DNA of 64,000 nt from Nocardioides sp. BGMRC 2183 (GTDB taxonomy: Bacteria; Actinomycetota; Actinomycetes; Propionibacteriales; Nocardioidaceae), in contig VSSA01000001.1 in assembly GCA_008123405.1 (NCBI GenBank), positions 124,001 through 188,000 on the forward strand, written 5' to 3'. The position numbers were made by a program, and so were the translations under genes. The first letter of the stretch is position 1; every line of letters begins with the position of its first letter. This document shows, piece after piece, positions 15,133 to 22,943 of this stretch. The notes under the pieces are model-generated. The model had not been told where the DNA came from and ran no database searches. It saw nothing but the letters and a program-made list of their open reading frames with translations.

Positions 15133-15483
15133 CGCGTCTCCTGTAGCGGGAGTCAGGGAACGCGATCGGGATGATTTCTTTGGCGAGAGATACCCGGTCG
15201 TGTTCCTGTTTTTCCTGGTCAGACCGAGAGTTACATTGCTGCCATTCCCGGTTCGTTTCTGAAGGTACGCGAACGTTTTGACAGTTGCTACACCCGGATA
15301 GGAGACGGCGCACGTGGCGTTCAGATGCTCGTTGTGCAGTGGGGTGCATTGGGGTGCAGGCGATGGTCGTTCGGGTGCGTTCAGAGGAATTCAGAGGAAC
15401 CCGCGAGCGCGCGGCCTGTGATGCAAGTCACAGCGTAGAAGTGGCCAATTCTCCATCGCAGGTCATGCAACGAGCTTGGAGCG
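15133..15483. promoter_or_regulatory. Control region between xis operon and integrase
   Basis: A 351-bp gene-free stretch upstream of xis. It holds helically spaced direct repeats: TGGGGTGCA at 15339 and 15349, GCGTTCAG at 15316 and 15377, and TCAGAGGAA at 15381 and 15391. A TGTGA-N6-TCACA palindrome lies at 15417-15432. The leftward promoter for the element's main operon must lie here, but no convincing -10/-35 pair is obvious. Confidence 0.65.
15417..15432. promoter_or_regulatory. CRP/FNR-family-like palindrome
   Basis: TGTGATGCAAGTCACA matches the TGTGA-N6-TCACA consensus of CRP-family regulators, including actinobacterial Crp/GlxR. It sits 52 bp downstream of the integrase stop and about 285 bp upstream of xis. 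One site alone is weak evidence. Confidence 0.5.
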
Positions 15484-16638
15484 TCACTCAACGTCTTCCG
15501 TCAGCGCAGACAGTCGCCGAGCGATCTCCTGATCCCGTTCCGCAGCCGCGTGCTGGTACCGGAGCGCCGCGCCAGGGGTCGAGTGTCCGAGCCTGCCCAT
15601 CAGTTCGGCGAGGGTCGCGCCAGTCTGCGCAGCGAGCACTGCGCCGGTATGGCGGAGATCGTGGAAACGGAGATCAGGGCGGCCGGCGGCATCACGGGCC
15701 CGGTAGAAGACCCGGTAGAGGCTGGATGGCGCCATGTGTCCGCCGTTCGCCGCGGGGAAGAGGAGACCGTCGCGCCCCGGCTCGGTGTGCTGGAGCAGGT
15801 GCTCCCGGACGAGCGGCATCAGGTGGGGTGGGATCGCCACGTCGCGGCTGCCAGCATCCGACTTGGGTTCCTTCACGATCTTCTTGCCCTCGGCTCTGAC
15901 GACCCCGCGGCGGATGCGCAGGACGCCGGTCTTGGTGTCGACGTCGCCACGCCGGAGCTCGGCCAGCTCGCCGAACCGCAGTGCGCACCACGAGGCGAGT
16001 AGAGCCATGAGCCGGTAGCGCTCGGGGAGTGCGGCGACTAGAGACTCGAGCTCGGCGAGGCTGGCCGGCCGTACCTTCTTGGCGCGCTTCGTCGTACCTC
16101 CACCGCGGACCTTGGCGGGGTTGGCGGTGGTGATGAGGTTCCGGTCCACCGCGGTGCCCAGGATCGTTCGGAGCAGGCTGTAGGCGTGCGCCTGAGTGGT
16201 CGGCCGACCCGATGCCGTCACGGCATACCAGTGGTCGACCTGCTCGGGGGTGATGTACCTAAGCGGGACCTCGGCGAAGGTGGGCAGGATGTAGGCGTCG
16301 AGCAGCGATCGGTAGTGCGCTCGGGTTCGATCGGCCAGCGGCTTCCCGCGGACGGTCCTGCCCTTGAGCCAGACCTCGGCGTACTCGCCGAAGGTCAGCG
16401 CTCGTACCTTCCCCGGCGTGCCGCTGGGGCGCCAGGTCTCACGCACGATGTCGGCGCGAACGGTGGCGAGCCAGGCCTCGGCGTCGGCCTTGGTGTCGTA
16501 GGTCGTGGGCGCCTTGTGCATCATCCCGTCGGGACCGGTGTAGCGAGCCTGCCAGCGGCCGGATGGCAGCCTGCGGAGGTTGCCGAAGGTGGCCTTGCGA
16601 CCAGTGCGATTGGCCATGCTGATCCCCGTTCGTGCCAT
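15484..16638 (-). CDS. int: Tyrosine-type site-specific integrase
   Basis: Recombinase of 384 aa. An AP2-like arm-binding N-terminus (RRLPSGRWQARYTGPDG), a SAM-like core-binding domain (about 80-170) and a catalytic domain with Arg221 (CALRFGEL), His326 and Arg329 (FHDLRH), His352 (LGHSTPGAALRYQH) and Tyr361 are all present. It is therefore probably active. The ATG at 16638 is used here; a second ATG at 16617 follows GGGGAT and is as likely. The gene lies 130 bp from attR, as expected for an integrase that uses the adjacent tRNA-Val site. Confidence 0.95.
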   Translation of the reverse strand: MARTGISMANRTGRKATFGNLRRLPSGRWQARYTGPDGMMHKAPTTYDTKADAEAWLATVRADIVRETWRPSGTPGKVRALTFGEYAEVWLKGRTVRGKPLADRTRAHYRSLLDAYILPTFAEVPLRYITPEQVDHWYAVTASGRPTTQAHAYSLLRTILGTAVDRNLITTANPAKVRGGGTTKRAKKVRPASLAELESLVAALPERYRLMALLASWCALRFGELAELRRGDVDTKTGVLRIRRGVVRAEGKKIVKEPKSDAGSRDVAIPPHLMPLVREHLLQHTEPGRDGLLFPAANGGHMAPSSLYRVFYRARDAAGRPDLRFHDLRHTGAVLAAQTGATLAELMGRLGHSTPGAALRYQHAAAERDQEIARRLSALTEDVE

Positions 16639-16711
16639 GTACGTGCCAGATCAAGGTATCAGTTGGTTCCGTTGCGTTCCCGTCGATTCCGCGCTACTGT
16701 TTCGCAACGCC

Positions 16712-16741
16712 GCAGGTCAGCAGCCAGAAACAGCAGGTCAG
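16712..16741. repeat. Candidate integrase arm sites (GCAGGTCAG pair)
   Basis: GCAGGTCAG occurs at 16712-16720 and 16733-16741, 21 bp apart, just inside attR. A third copy at 6725-6733 is just inside attL. Same-orientation repeats flanking the cores are what arm-type Int/Xis sites look like. The rest of 16639-17046 holds attR, a terminator and no gene. Confidence 0.55.
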
Positions 16742-16767
16742 ACCCAGTAGCGCATTAGAGTTCGGGA

Positions 16768-16795
16768 ACTGGTTCAAACCCAGTATCGCCCACCA
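16768..16795 (+). repeat. attR core (28-bp direct repeat)
   Basis: Exact copy of 6689-6716 with no tRNA 5' part attached, marking the right end of the element. Host sequence beyond it still loosely resembles the sequence just inside attL. Confidence 0.93.
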
Positions 16796-16858
16796 CGTTC
16801 TCGCAGTTCAGAGCGAGGTTCTTCGAATCCAGTCTGAAGTCGGGAACATTCGGGGAAC

Positions 16859-16886
16859 AAGGAGCGGCCGCTCTTGGCCGCTCCTT
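16859..16886. terminator. Terminator in host DNA right of attR
   Basis: Arms AAGGAGCGGCC and GGCCGCTCCTT around a 6-nt loop, followed by TTCCTGTT. Before integration it would have ended the tRNA-Gly/Cys/Val transcript. Confidence 0.7.
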
Positions 16887-17046
16887 TCCTGTTCTCGCGG
16901 CTGTGACGATCAGCAGCTGGTCTACGCGACAGGCGCGGCCGCGGCAACGGCGCCGTCTGATCGCCATCTGAGCACGCCCGGATGGGCTCGAGCGCCGTTC
17001 GTGGGGCGAGGAATGATCTGCCGGGTGGGCACGCCTATGGCGGGAC

Positions 17047-18030
17047 ATGGCCCCGTCGAGGGTTTGCGAGACTCGTGGGGTGAGTACCTCGGGGGACTTT
17101 GAGTTGACCATCGACGAGCTGCGCGCGGTGACTGGGTACGCCGTCGCCTGTGCGACGCCGACGTTGAGCATCGTGGCGAACGCCATGCCGGACGACCTGC
17201 GCCCAGCCAGGGCGCTCGAGGCTGCGCAGGTCTTCGCTGACGGCGATCAACGCTCGAACCTGCAGCGCGTGGCCGCGGTCGAGGCTCACCGGGCCGGACG
17301 GGAGGCGCCCACTGAAGCGGCCGGCCACGCCGCGACCGCGGCAGGTGATGCTGCGGGGTCTGCGTATCTCCACCCGCTCGCGAACGCGAAGCAGGTGCGC
17401 CACATCCTCGGTGCGGCTGCGCACGCCGCCCGCGCTGCCGAGCTGGTGCGTGGCGATGACCCGGTGGTGGCCGAGTACATGCTCTACGGCGCCGCGCGGC
17501 GCCTCACGCCGTCGGTCAAGGACGTGCTGGAGCGTTATCCGCCAGCGCCCGCCGGACGTACGCGAGTGGCCCAGCTCATGTCGAGGCTCGACAACCTGAT
17601 CCGCGACCCCGCGCCCGAGCCGCCGGCCGCCGACGACGCAGGGCCCTTCTTCCATGGCACCAGGGCCGCTCTGCGGCCCGGTGACCTGCTGACCCCAGGG
17701 CGCGAGACGAACTACGGGTCGGGCAAGCAATCGCGGCACGTCTATCTGACGGCATCCGAGTCCGGCGCTCCACTGGCCGCAGCGCTGGCGCTAGGCGACG
17801 GTCCGCCACGGGTCTATCGTGTCGAGCCGCTTGGTCCGATCTATGACGACCCGAACGTGACCGACAAGAAGTTTCCGGGCAACCCGACCCGGTCCTACCG
17901 CACCCGGGAGCCGCTGCGGGTGGTCGAGGAAATCGTCGGACTCCCGGTGCCCGACCCCGCGATGATCGAGCGGATGCGCGCGAACGCGGCCGAGTTGAAG
18001 GCACTCGGCATCGAAGCAATGGATGACTGA
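17047..18030 (+). CDS. Arr-type rifamycin ADP-ribosyltransferase fused to helical N-terminal domain
   Basis: Protein of 327 aa with two parts. Residues about 201-322 are a full Arr domain: FFHGTRAALRPGDLLTPG, HVYLTAS, RVYRVEPLGPIYDDPN, then NPTRSYRTREPLRVV. Arr enzymes inactivate rifampicin by NAD-dependent ADP-ribosylation. Residues about 15-185 are an all-helical domain (ELTIDELRAVTGYAVACATPTLSIV, then ARALEAAQVFADG), similar to putative immunity proteins of the Imm5 type. Usual Arr proteins are about 140 aa, so the fusion is unusual. A GTG at 17080 is an alternative start. Confidence 0.82.
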   Translation: MAPSRVCETRGVSTSGDFELTIDELRAVTGYAVACATPTLSIVANAMPDDLRPARALEAAQVFADGDQRSNLQRVAAVEAHRAGREAPTEAAGHAATAAGDAAGSAYLHPLANAKQVRHILGAAAHAARAAELVRGDDPVVAEYMLYGAARRLTPSVKDVLERYPPAPAGRTRVAQLMSRLDNLIRDPAPEPPAADDAGPFFHGTRAALRPGDLLTPGRETNYGSGKQSRHVYLTASESGAPLAAALALGDGPPRVYRVEPLGPIYDDPNVTDKKFPGNPTRSYRTREPLRVVEEIVGLPVPDPAMIERMRANAAELKALGIEAMDD

Positions 18031-18119
18031 ACGGGCCGAGGCTGCGGGGTCCAGCGCGCCGAATCCTCAGCGCTGCCATCTCGAGCTGCCACCGCCACGT
18101 CGCCGGTAGCGCGGAGCGC

Positions 18120-18581
18120 ATGCAGTTCGACGTCGACGCTGTGCTCTTCGACATCGACGGGACGCTTGTGGACTCCACCCCTGCGGTGGAACGAACGTGG
18201 GCGACGTGGGTTTCGCGGCACAACGTCGACGTCGCGGAGGTGCTCGGCGTGTGCCATGGACGACGTACGCAGGACACCGTTGAGCTCTTCGTGTCCACCG
18301 ACGAGCAGCCAGGTGCTGTGGCCGAGCTCGGGGAGCTCGAGCTCGCCGACCTGGCCGATGTGGTCGCATTGCGCGGCACCCGAGCCCTGCTGGCGCGGCT
18401 GCCTGCCGATCGGTGGGCAGCGGTGACTTCCGGATCCCAACGATTGATGCGTGCCCGCCTAGCTGCCGCAGGGCTGCCGACTCCCGATGTCTTCCTCGCG
18501 TCGCCCCGGGTCGATGTCCTCCGTGCGGAGGACCCGAACCGTCCTTCGGGCCGATGCGTGCCGACGGGTGCCCCGGGTTGA
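18120..18581 (+). pseudogene. HAD phosphatase, C-terminally lost
   Basis: The 153-aa frame starts as a normal HAD-family sugar/glycerol phosphatase: motif I VLFDIDGTLVDSTPAVERTW, cap domain, motif II AVTSGS, then LAAAGLPTPDVF. Where family members continue with a GKPDP lysine motif and an acidic motif IV (about 70 more residues), this one degenerates into RPSGRCVPTGAPG and stops. None of the three forward frames in 18582-18779 restores the missing part. The essential Lys and second Asp pair are absent, so it is probably inactive. Confidence 0.75.
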
Positions 18582-18750
18582 CTGCGGGTACGCCGCGCAC
18601 CGGGCAGAGCTCGGCAGGGGCGTCGGTCCGAGGCGGGACGAACGTCGACCAGCCTCGGGCCCGTATGACCACTCGCGGTCGGCCGCGTGCCGGCGATCCG
18701 TCGATCGTCGGCCACCGGTGGGGGACGGGCCGCGACGTGGGGTGGGGGAT

Positions 18751-18792
18751 GCCGGGCACCGGTCTCGAGATTCGCGAGACTAGGTGCCCGGC
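18751..18792. terminator. Terminator overlapping response-regulator stop
   Basis: Arms GCCGGGCACC-GGTCTCG and CGAGACTAGGTGCCCGGC, with a small bulge, around AGATTCG. The stop codon of the leftward regulator lies within it, and it would also stop read-through from the HAD remnant. Nothing else is seen in 18582-18750. Confidence 0.7.
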
Positions 18793-19436
18793 ACGACCAG
18801 CCCGCACTCGTAGGCGAGCACTACGGCGTGCACCCGGTCCGGCAGGTCGAGCTTGGCGAGGATCCGGGCGACATGGGTCTTCACCGTGGTCTCGGAGAGA
18901 TGGAGGGCGGCGGCGATGGCAGCGTTGCTCTCGCCGCGGGCGAGGTGACCGAACACCTCGAGCTCGCGTTCGGTGAGCGCGACCAACGCTGCCGGGGTGC
19001 CGTGCTGTGCCGGTGCGCGACGTAGATAGGTCTCCACGAGGCGACGGGTCACCGAAGGGCCGAACAGTTGCACTCCGCCGTGCACGCTCCGCACGGCCTG
19101 CGTGATCTCGGCCGGAGTCGCGGACTTGAGCAGGAAACCGCTCGCCCCCGCCTGCAGCGCGCCGAAGACGTGCTCGTCGAGATCGAACATGGTCAGCATC
19201 ACCACCCTCGCCTCCGGGCGCGCGGTCCTGGTCAATCTCACGCCCTCGATGCCGTCCGTGCCGGCCATCTCGATGTCCATGAGCACCACGTCGGCGCGAG
19301 CCGATCGCGCCCGCGACGCCGCCTGCCGGCCGTCGGATGCCTCGTCCACCACCTCGAGGTCCGGCTCGGCGTCGAGGATGGTCCGCAGGCCGCTGCGGAT
19401 CAGATGCTGATCGTCGGCGATCACCACCCGGATCAC
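18780..19436 (-). CDS. NarL/LuxR-family response regulator
   Basis: Transcription regulator of 218 aa. The receiver domain begins IRVVIADDQHLIRSGL with the phospho-acceptor Asp54 (VLMDIEM) and the switch Lys in FLLKS. The LuxR-type HTH is near the end (LTERELEVFGHLARGESNAAIAAALHLSETTVKTHVARILAKL). The GTG at 19436 overlaps the kinase stop by four bases (GTGA), fixing the start and showing co-translation. Partner is the adjacent sensor kinase; target genes are unknown, the nearest candidate being the small membrane protein upstream. Confidence 0.93.
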   Translation of the reverse strand: MIRVVIADDQHLIRSGLRTILDAEPDLEVVDEASDGRQAASRARSARADVVLMDIEMAGTDGIEGVRLTRTARPEARVVMLTMFDLDEHVFGALQAGASGFLLKSATPAEITQAVRSVHGGVQLFGPSVTRRLVETYLRRAPAQHGTPAALVALTERELEVFGHLARGESNAAIAAALHLSETTVKTHVARILAKLDLPDRVHAVVLAYECGLVVPGT

Positions 19437-21310
19437 CGGACGACCTCCGGTGTCCGATGGCATGTCGTGATCCCGGCTCCGGAGACGGGGGCCTCCGCGA
19501 TCGGTGCCGGCCATCGGCCGCAGACGTGGAAGCCCGCATCGACCGCCCCCGCGTCGAGAGTGCCACCGAGGCGCGCCACCCGCTCGCTCAGCCCGGCAAG
19601 ACCCAATCCAGACCCTGGTGGGGACGCACGGCCCGACTCGGGACCCGGTCCGAGACCGTTGCCGATCTCGATCGCGACCTGGCCGTCCTCGATGGCGACG
19701 TTGACATCGACCGCCGCGCCCGGGGCATGCTTCAGCACGTTCGTCAGGCCTTCCTGGATCACCCGGTAGGCGGTGTCGGCCGAAGCGCCCGGTGCCAGCT
19801 CATCGAGCCGTCGCACCTCGATCCGGACGCCACCGGCGCGGAGCCGGGCCACCAGCAGCGAGACCTCGCCGGCGAACGACCGACGGGTTACCGGCTCGAG
19901 CCGCCCCGCCAGGGCGTCGAGCTCGTGCTTCGCATCGTCCCCGACGGCCAACGCCGCTTCCAGTGCGGCGCGGGCGGCAGCAGGATCGCGCAACCGCGTC
20001 GCCTCGGCCGCACCGAGCTGGAGCAGAATGACACCCAGCGAATGGCTGGCAACGTCGTGCAGCTCGCGCACCAGCCGTGCCCGCTCGTCGGCGATGAGGG
20101 GCTCCACGATCTCGCGCAGCCGCGCCTCCCAGACCCGTACCCGCCCTGTCGCCGCGGCGTGATCTCGGATCAGTCGGCGCCACACCAACGCGGTCACCGT
20201 GACCAGGGCCAAGAGCGAGCCAGCGACGACAGCATGCTCCAGCGAGCGTTGCCCCGCCGCCGCGACGGCAGCCAGGGCGATCAGCAGCGTCGCGGCGGCG
20301 GTCCGGCCAGCTGTTCCGAGTGCGGTCCAGCTGATCAGGGTGAGCGTGGTCAGCTCAGCCACTCCCTGCACCGTCGGCACGCTGGTCACGACTGCGGTCG
20401 ACAAGACCGCGGCCAGCCAGAGGGCAGCCACCATCGGGGCGGTACGACGCAGCGCCAGCGCACCACACCCGACTACGCCGAGCAGGGCAGTGGACCATCC
20501 GGCGAGCAGGTCCTCGGACAGCCTCAGCTCGACGAGCCCGAGGAGGCACACACCGGCAGCGATGACGAGATCACGTCGCCACGGGGCAGAAGGCACACGA
20601 CGGTGCGCCTGCTGCGTGGCAACCGCGCCTGTCGGCGCGCGCAGCAGACCGAGCAGCTCGCGCAGTTCGGCCACGGCCACCTCGCCCCGCCGTCGTACGG
20701 CCGTCAGGACCGCTGCGTCGAGTGCCGTCAGCCCATCTCGGATGCCGAGGGTCATCTCCTCCACAGCGCTGCCCACCGAGGTCGCGCTGCGCACGGCCAG
20801 CCGACGCCGCTCGGCGGCGAGGAGGCCCGCCGACACCTCCTCCAGGTCGCGCCGCTCCAGCGCGAGCGCGTGCTCGCGTGCCTGCTCCACGTGCCGGCGT
20901 CGGTCCCCGACCAGGCGTGCCACGAGCCAGGTGCCGGTGAAGAACAGCAATCCGACCACGGTGCGCACCGGGGAGAGGCCGGTGGCGACGATGACGCCGA
21001 GGAACGCGGCGACCAACGGCAGCGCCGTGCGTGCCGGGACGTTGAGGCCCAGGACGACCAGGGTCAGCAGCGCGGGCAGCAGGCCGGCGGCATTGTCGTG
21101 ATCGACGCCCAGGACCAGTCCTGTCGCCTGGGTGCCGCACACCGCGAGGGCGCCGAGCACGGGGTGGCGCCAGAGAAGGAGGCAGCCCAGCGCGAATCCG
21201 CAGGGGACCAGGACGGTGGCCGGCCACTGACCGAGAAGGAACCCGGCCGACCACGCGGTGACGGCGACGGCAGCCAACCACCACGTTCGCGGTGCCTGGC
21301 GTCGACTCAC
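19433..21310 (-). CDS. NarL-type sensor histidine kinase with duplicated module
   Basis: Kinase of about 625 aa. Two membrane blocks of several helices each (about 10-135 and 245-380) alternate with two cytosolic segments. The C-terminal one is an active HisKA_3/HATPase pair: RARLVRELHDVASHSLGVILLQLGAAE with His418, then YRVIQEGLTNVLKHAP and GSGLGLAGLSERV. The middle segment (about 140-225) has the same helix pattern and ends AVAELRELLGLLR, but its His motif has become RSATSVGSAVEEM, so it looks like a vestigial copy. GTG starts at 21310 and 21343 are both possible. Confidence 0.88.
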   Translation of the reverse strand: MSRRQAPRTWWLAAVAVTAWSAGFLLGQWPATVLVPCGFALGCLLLWRHPVLGALAVCGTQATGLVLGVDHDNAAGLLPALLTLVVLGLNVPARTALPLVAAFLGVIVATGLSPVRTVVGLLFFTGTWLVARLVGDRRRHVEQAREHALALERRDLEEVSAGLLAAERRRLAVRSATSVGSAVEEMTLGIRDGLTALDAAVLTAVRRRGEVAVAELRELLGLLRAPTGAVATQQAHRRVPSAPWRRDLVIAAGVCLLGLVELRLSEDLLAGWSTALLGVVGCGALALRRTAPMVAALWLAAVLSTAVVTSVPTVQGVAELTTLTLISWTALGTAGRTAAATLLIALAAVAAAGQRSLEHAVVAGSLLALVTVTALVWRRLIRDHAAATGRVRVWEARLREIVEPLIADERARLVRELHDVASHSLGVILLQLGAAEATRLRDPAAARAALEAALAVGDDAKHELDALAGRLEPVTRRSFAGEVSLLVARLRAGGVRIEVRRLDELAPGASADTAYRVIQEGLTNVLKHAPGAAVDVNVAIEDGQVAIEIGNGLGPGPESGRASPPGSGLGLAGLSERVARLGGTLDAGAVDAGFHVCGRWPAPIAEAPVSGAGITTCHRTPEVVR

Positions 21311-21350
21311 CCGGCCACAGTAGAACCGTCCCGACGTTCGCACCGGGGTT

Positions 21351-21725
21351 TCAGGACAGGCAGACCCACCAGACGCCTGCGACTCCCGGGAGCAGGCCGA
21401 GGAGAAGCCACCAGGAGAGCATCGGTCGGCGCAGCAGAGCCAGGGTGGCCCCGATGCCGGCCACGCCGAAGGCGGTGCCGATCGCGATCAGCCCGAGCTG
21501 GGCGTCGAGCCGGTCGGGGTCGACATGGTCGGCTGCGATGATCAGCCCGACCGCCAGGTGCAGAACGGTGGTGAGGGTGAGCGCGGCGAGCACGCGCCGC
21601 TGGACGCGCTCGAGCCGGAGCAGGTCCTCCGGGTCGGTCTTCTTGCGCGGCGCATTGGGATCCATCAGGTGCCGGCGACGGGGCGCCGGAGCCGCTGACG
21701 TCGTACTGTCGGGCCGCTCGCTCAC
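21351..21725 (-). CDS. Small three-helix membrane protein
   Basis: Protein of 124 aa, not recognised. A polar N-terminus (residues 1-42, rich in Pro/Arg and Asp/Glu) is followed by three hydrophobic segments: VLAALTLTTVLHLAVGLIIAA, GLIAIGTAFGVAGIGATLALL and WLLLGLLPGVAGVWWVCL. It starts at a GTG and ends just before the sensor kinase on the same strand, so it is probably the first gene of the two-component operon and may modulate the kinase. That role is inferred from position only. Confidence 0.7.
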   Translation of the reverse strand: MSERPDSTTSAAPAPRRRHLMDPNAPRKKTDPEDLLRLERVQRRVLAALTLTTVLHLAVGLIIAADHVDPDRLDAQLGLIAIGTAFGVAGIGATLALLRRPMLSWWLLLGLLPGVAGVWWVCLS

Positions 21726-21869
21726 AGGTCCAGGCTACGCCGGGACGCGGTGGCCCGGGGCCCCGAGCGGCGACCGGCGAGGTGGCGTCGAGCACAGGAC
21801 GCGACGCCGCCCACCCCGCGCCACCTCCGTGCCGCCGGCCGGGGACCCGACCGCCCAGGATGCGGAGCC

Positions 21870-22943
21870 TCAGAGGACGTACGTCGAGACGCGGCGCAGC
21901 TCGTCGGCGGCCTCGGCGACGATCCGGGGGACCAGCTCCTCGCAGGAGGGCAGGTCGTCGATCACGCCGACCACCTGGCCGCTGGCGAGCACTCCGGCAG
22001 AGGTGTCACCGTCGACCAGACCGGCCTTGAGCATCATCGGGGTGTTCGCGGCCAACGTCATCTGCGCGAGCGTGCGTCCCTGCTGCTTGCGCATCTCCCG
22101 ACCGTCCTTGAGCAGCTGCCCCCACGACATTCCCGACTCCCGCTTGAATGCCAAGGTGCGCTTGACCGTCGGGCCCATCCGCTTGACGGCGCTGGACTCC
22201 TCGAGCTCCTCGACCAACTCGGTGCGCAGCATCCGGTGGGGCATGCCGTCGACCTTCGCGGTGACCACGGTGTCGGTCAGGCCACGCTCCAGGTAGAGCT
22301 GCTTCACCGCATCCGGGACCGCGCTGTCCGAGGTCAGCAGGAATCGGGTGCCCATGCCGATCCCGGCCGCGCCGTAGGAGAGCGCGGCCGCCAGGCCACG
22401 ACCGTCGAAGAACCCACCGGCGGCGACCACCGGGATGTCGACGGCGTCCAGCACGGTCGGCAGCAGCAGGGTGGTCGGCACCGGACCGGTGTGCCCGCCG
22501 CCTTCGCCGCCCTGCACCATCACCGCATCGGCCCCCCAGGAGGCCACCTTCTTGGCGTGCTTGGCCGCGCCGATCGAGGGCATCACGACGATGCCATGCT
22601 CCTTGAGGGTGGCGATCAGCTCGGGCTTGGGCGCCAGCGCGAACGAGGCGACCTTCACGTCGTGGTCGATGAGCAGCCGGCAGCGGTCGGCGGCGTCACC
22701 GGCGTCGGCGCGCAGGTTCACGCCGAAGGGCGCATCGGTACGGCTCTTGACCTCGATGATCGCCTTCTCCAGCTCGGCGAAGGTCATCGTGGCCGAGGCC
22801 AGGATGCCCAGACCGCCGGCGTTCGCCGTACCGGAGACGAGACGAGGGCCGGAGACCCACCCCATGCCGGTCTGGACGATCGGGTGGGGTACGCCGACCA
22901 GGTCGGTGAACGGGGTGCGCAGCACCTGGGGTGCCGCGGTCAC
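21870..22943 (-). CDS. ipdC: IpdC-like flavin-dependent oxidoreductase
   Basis: FMN enzyme of 357 aa of the nitronate monooxygenase fold: PIVQTGMGWVSGPRLVSGTANAGGLGILAS at the N-terminus, VQGGEGGGHTG and VVAAGGFFDGRGLAAALSYGAAGIGMGTRF in the phosphate-binding region. Length and operon order (echA20-ipdA-ipdB-ipdC) match M. tuberculosis Rv3550-Rv3553, where IpdC acts on CoA thioesters of the last two steroid rings. It begins with a GTG overlapping the ipdB stop (GTGA). A bona fide nitronate monooxygenase is far less likely here. Confidence 0.9.
   Translation of the reverse strand: MTAAPQVLRTPFTDLVGVPHPIVQTGMGWVSGPRLVSGTANAGGLGILASATMTFAELEKAIIEVKSRTDAPFGVNLRADAGDAADRCRLLIDHDVKVASFALAPKPELIATLKEHGIVVMPSIGAAKHAKKVASWGADAVMVQGGEGGGHTGPVPTTLLLPTVLDAVDIPVVAAGGFFDGRGLAAALSYGAAGIGMGTRFLLTSDSAVPDAVKQLYLERGLTDTVVTAKVDGMPHRMLRTELVEELEESSAVKRMGPTVKRTLAFKRESGMSWGQLLKDGREMRKQQGRTLAQMTLAANTPMMLKAGLVDGDTSAGVLASGQVVGVIDDLPSCEELVPRIVAEAADELRRVSTYVL

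Larger units (their letters stand above)
6689..16795. mobile_element. tRNA-Val integrated element with phage head module (candidate capsid-forming satellite)
   Basis: Bounded by identical 28-bp repeats (6689-6716 and 16768-16795), the first being the 3' end of tRNA-Val(GAC); the unit is 10,079 bp. Integrase lies beside the right end. Leftward genes in order are integrase, an operator-rich gap, excisionase-like, three small proteins, a SWIM zinc-finger protein, HNH nuclease, terminase, portal, MuF-like, scaffold, an orphan, capsid and connector. Most adjacent genes overlap by 1-4 nt. Two small rightward genes sit at the left end. There are no tail, tape-measure, holin, endolysin or repressor genes. 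Size and content match phage satellites that make their own capsids and borrow tails; a deleted prophage is the alternative. Confidence 0.88.

Noticed and set aside
15279-15302. A rightward promoter with TTGACA at the integrase-excisionase gap
   Set aside because: No acceptable -10 hexamer at the right distance, and both neighbouring genes run leftward.
6689-16795. A complete prophage
   Set aside because: No tail, tape-measure, baseplate, holin, endolysin or repressor genes, and only 10 kb between att repeats; the head module ends at the connector.
16755-17186. Leftward 143-aa frame containing GDTGFEPVPEL
   Set aside because: Its C-terminal peptide is the well-known mistranslation of the tRNA-Val 3' end at attR, and the rest is antisense to the Arr-fusion gene.
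19337-21541. Rightward 734-aa frame opposite the sensor kinase
   Set aside because: Antisense shadow; low-complexity Arg/Gln/Gly sequence, no domains, contradicts the two-component operon.
21870-22943. A nitronate (2-nitropropane) monooxygenase
   Set aside because: The family fold is shared, but four-gene coupling with echA20-ipdA-ipdB makes IpdC the better call.
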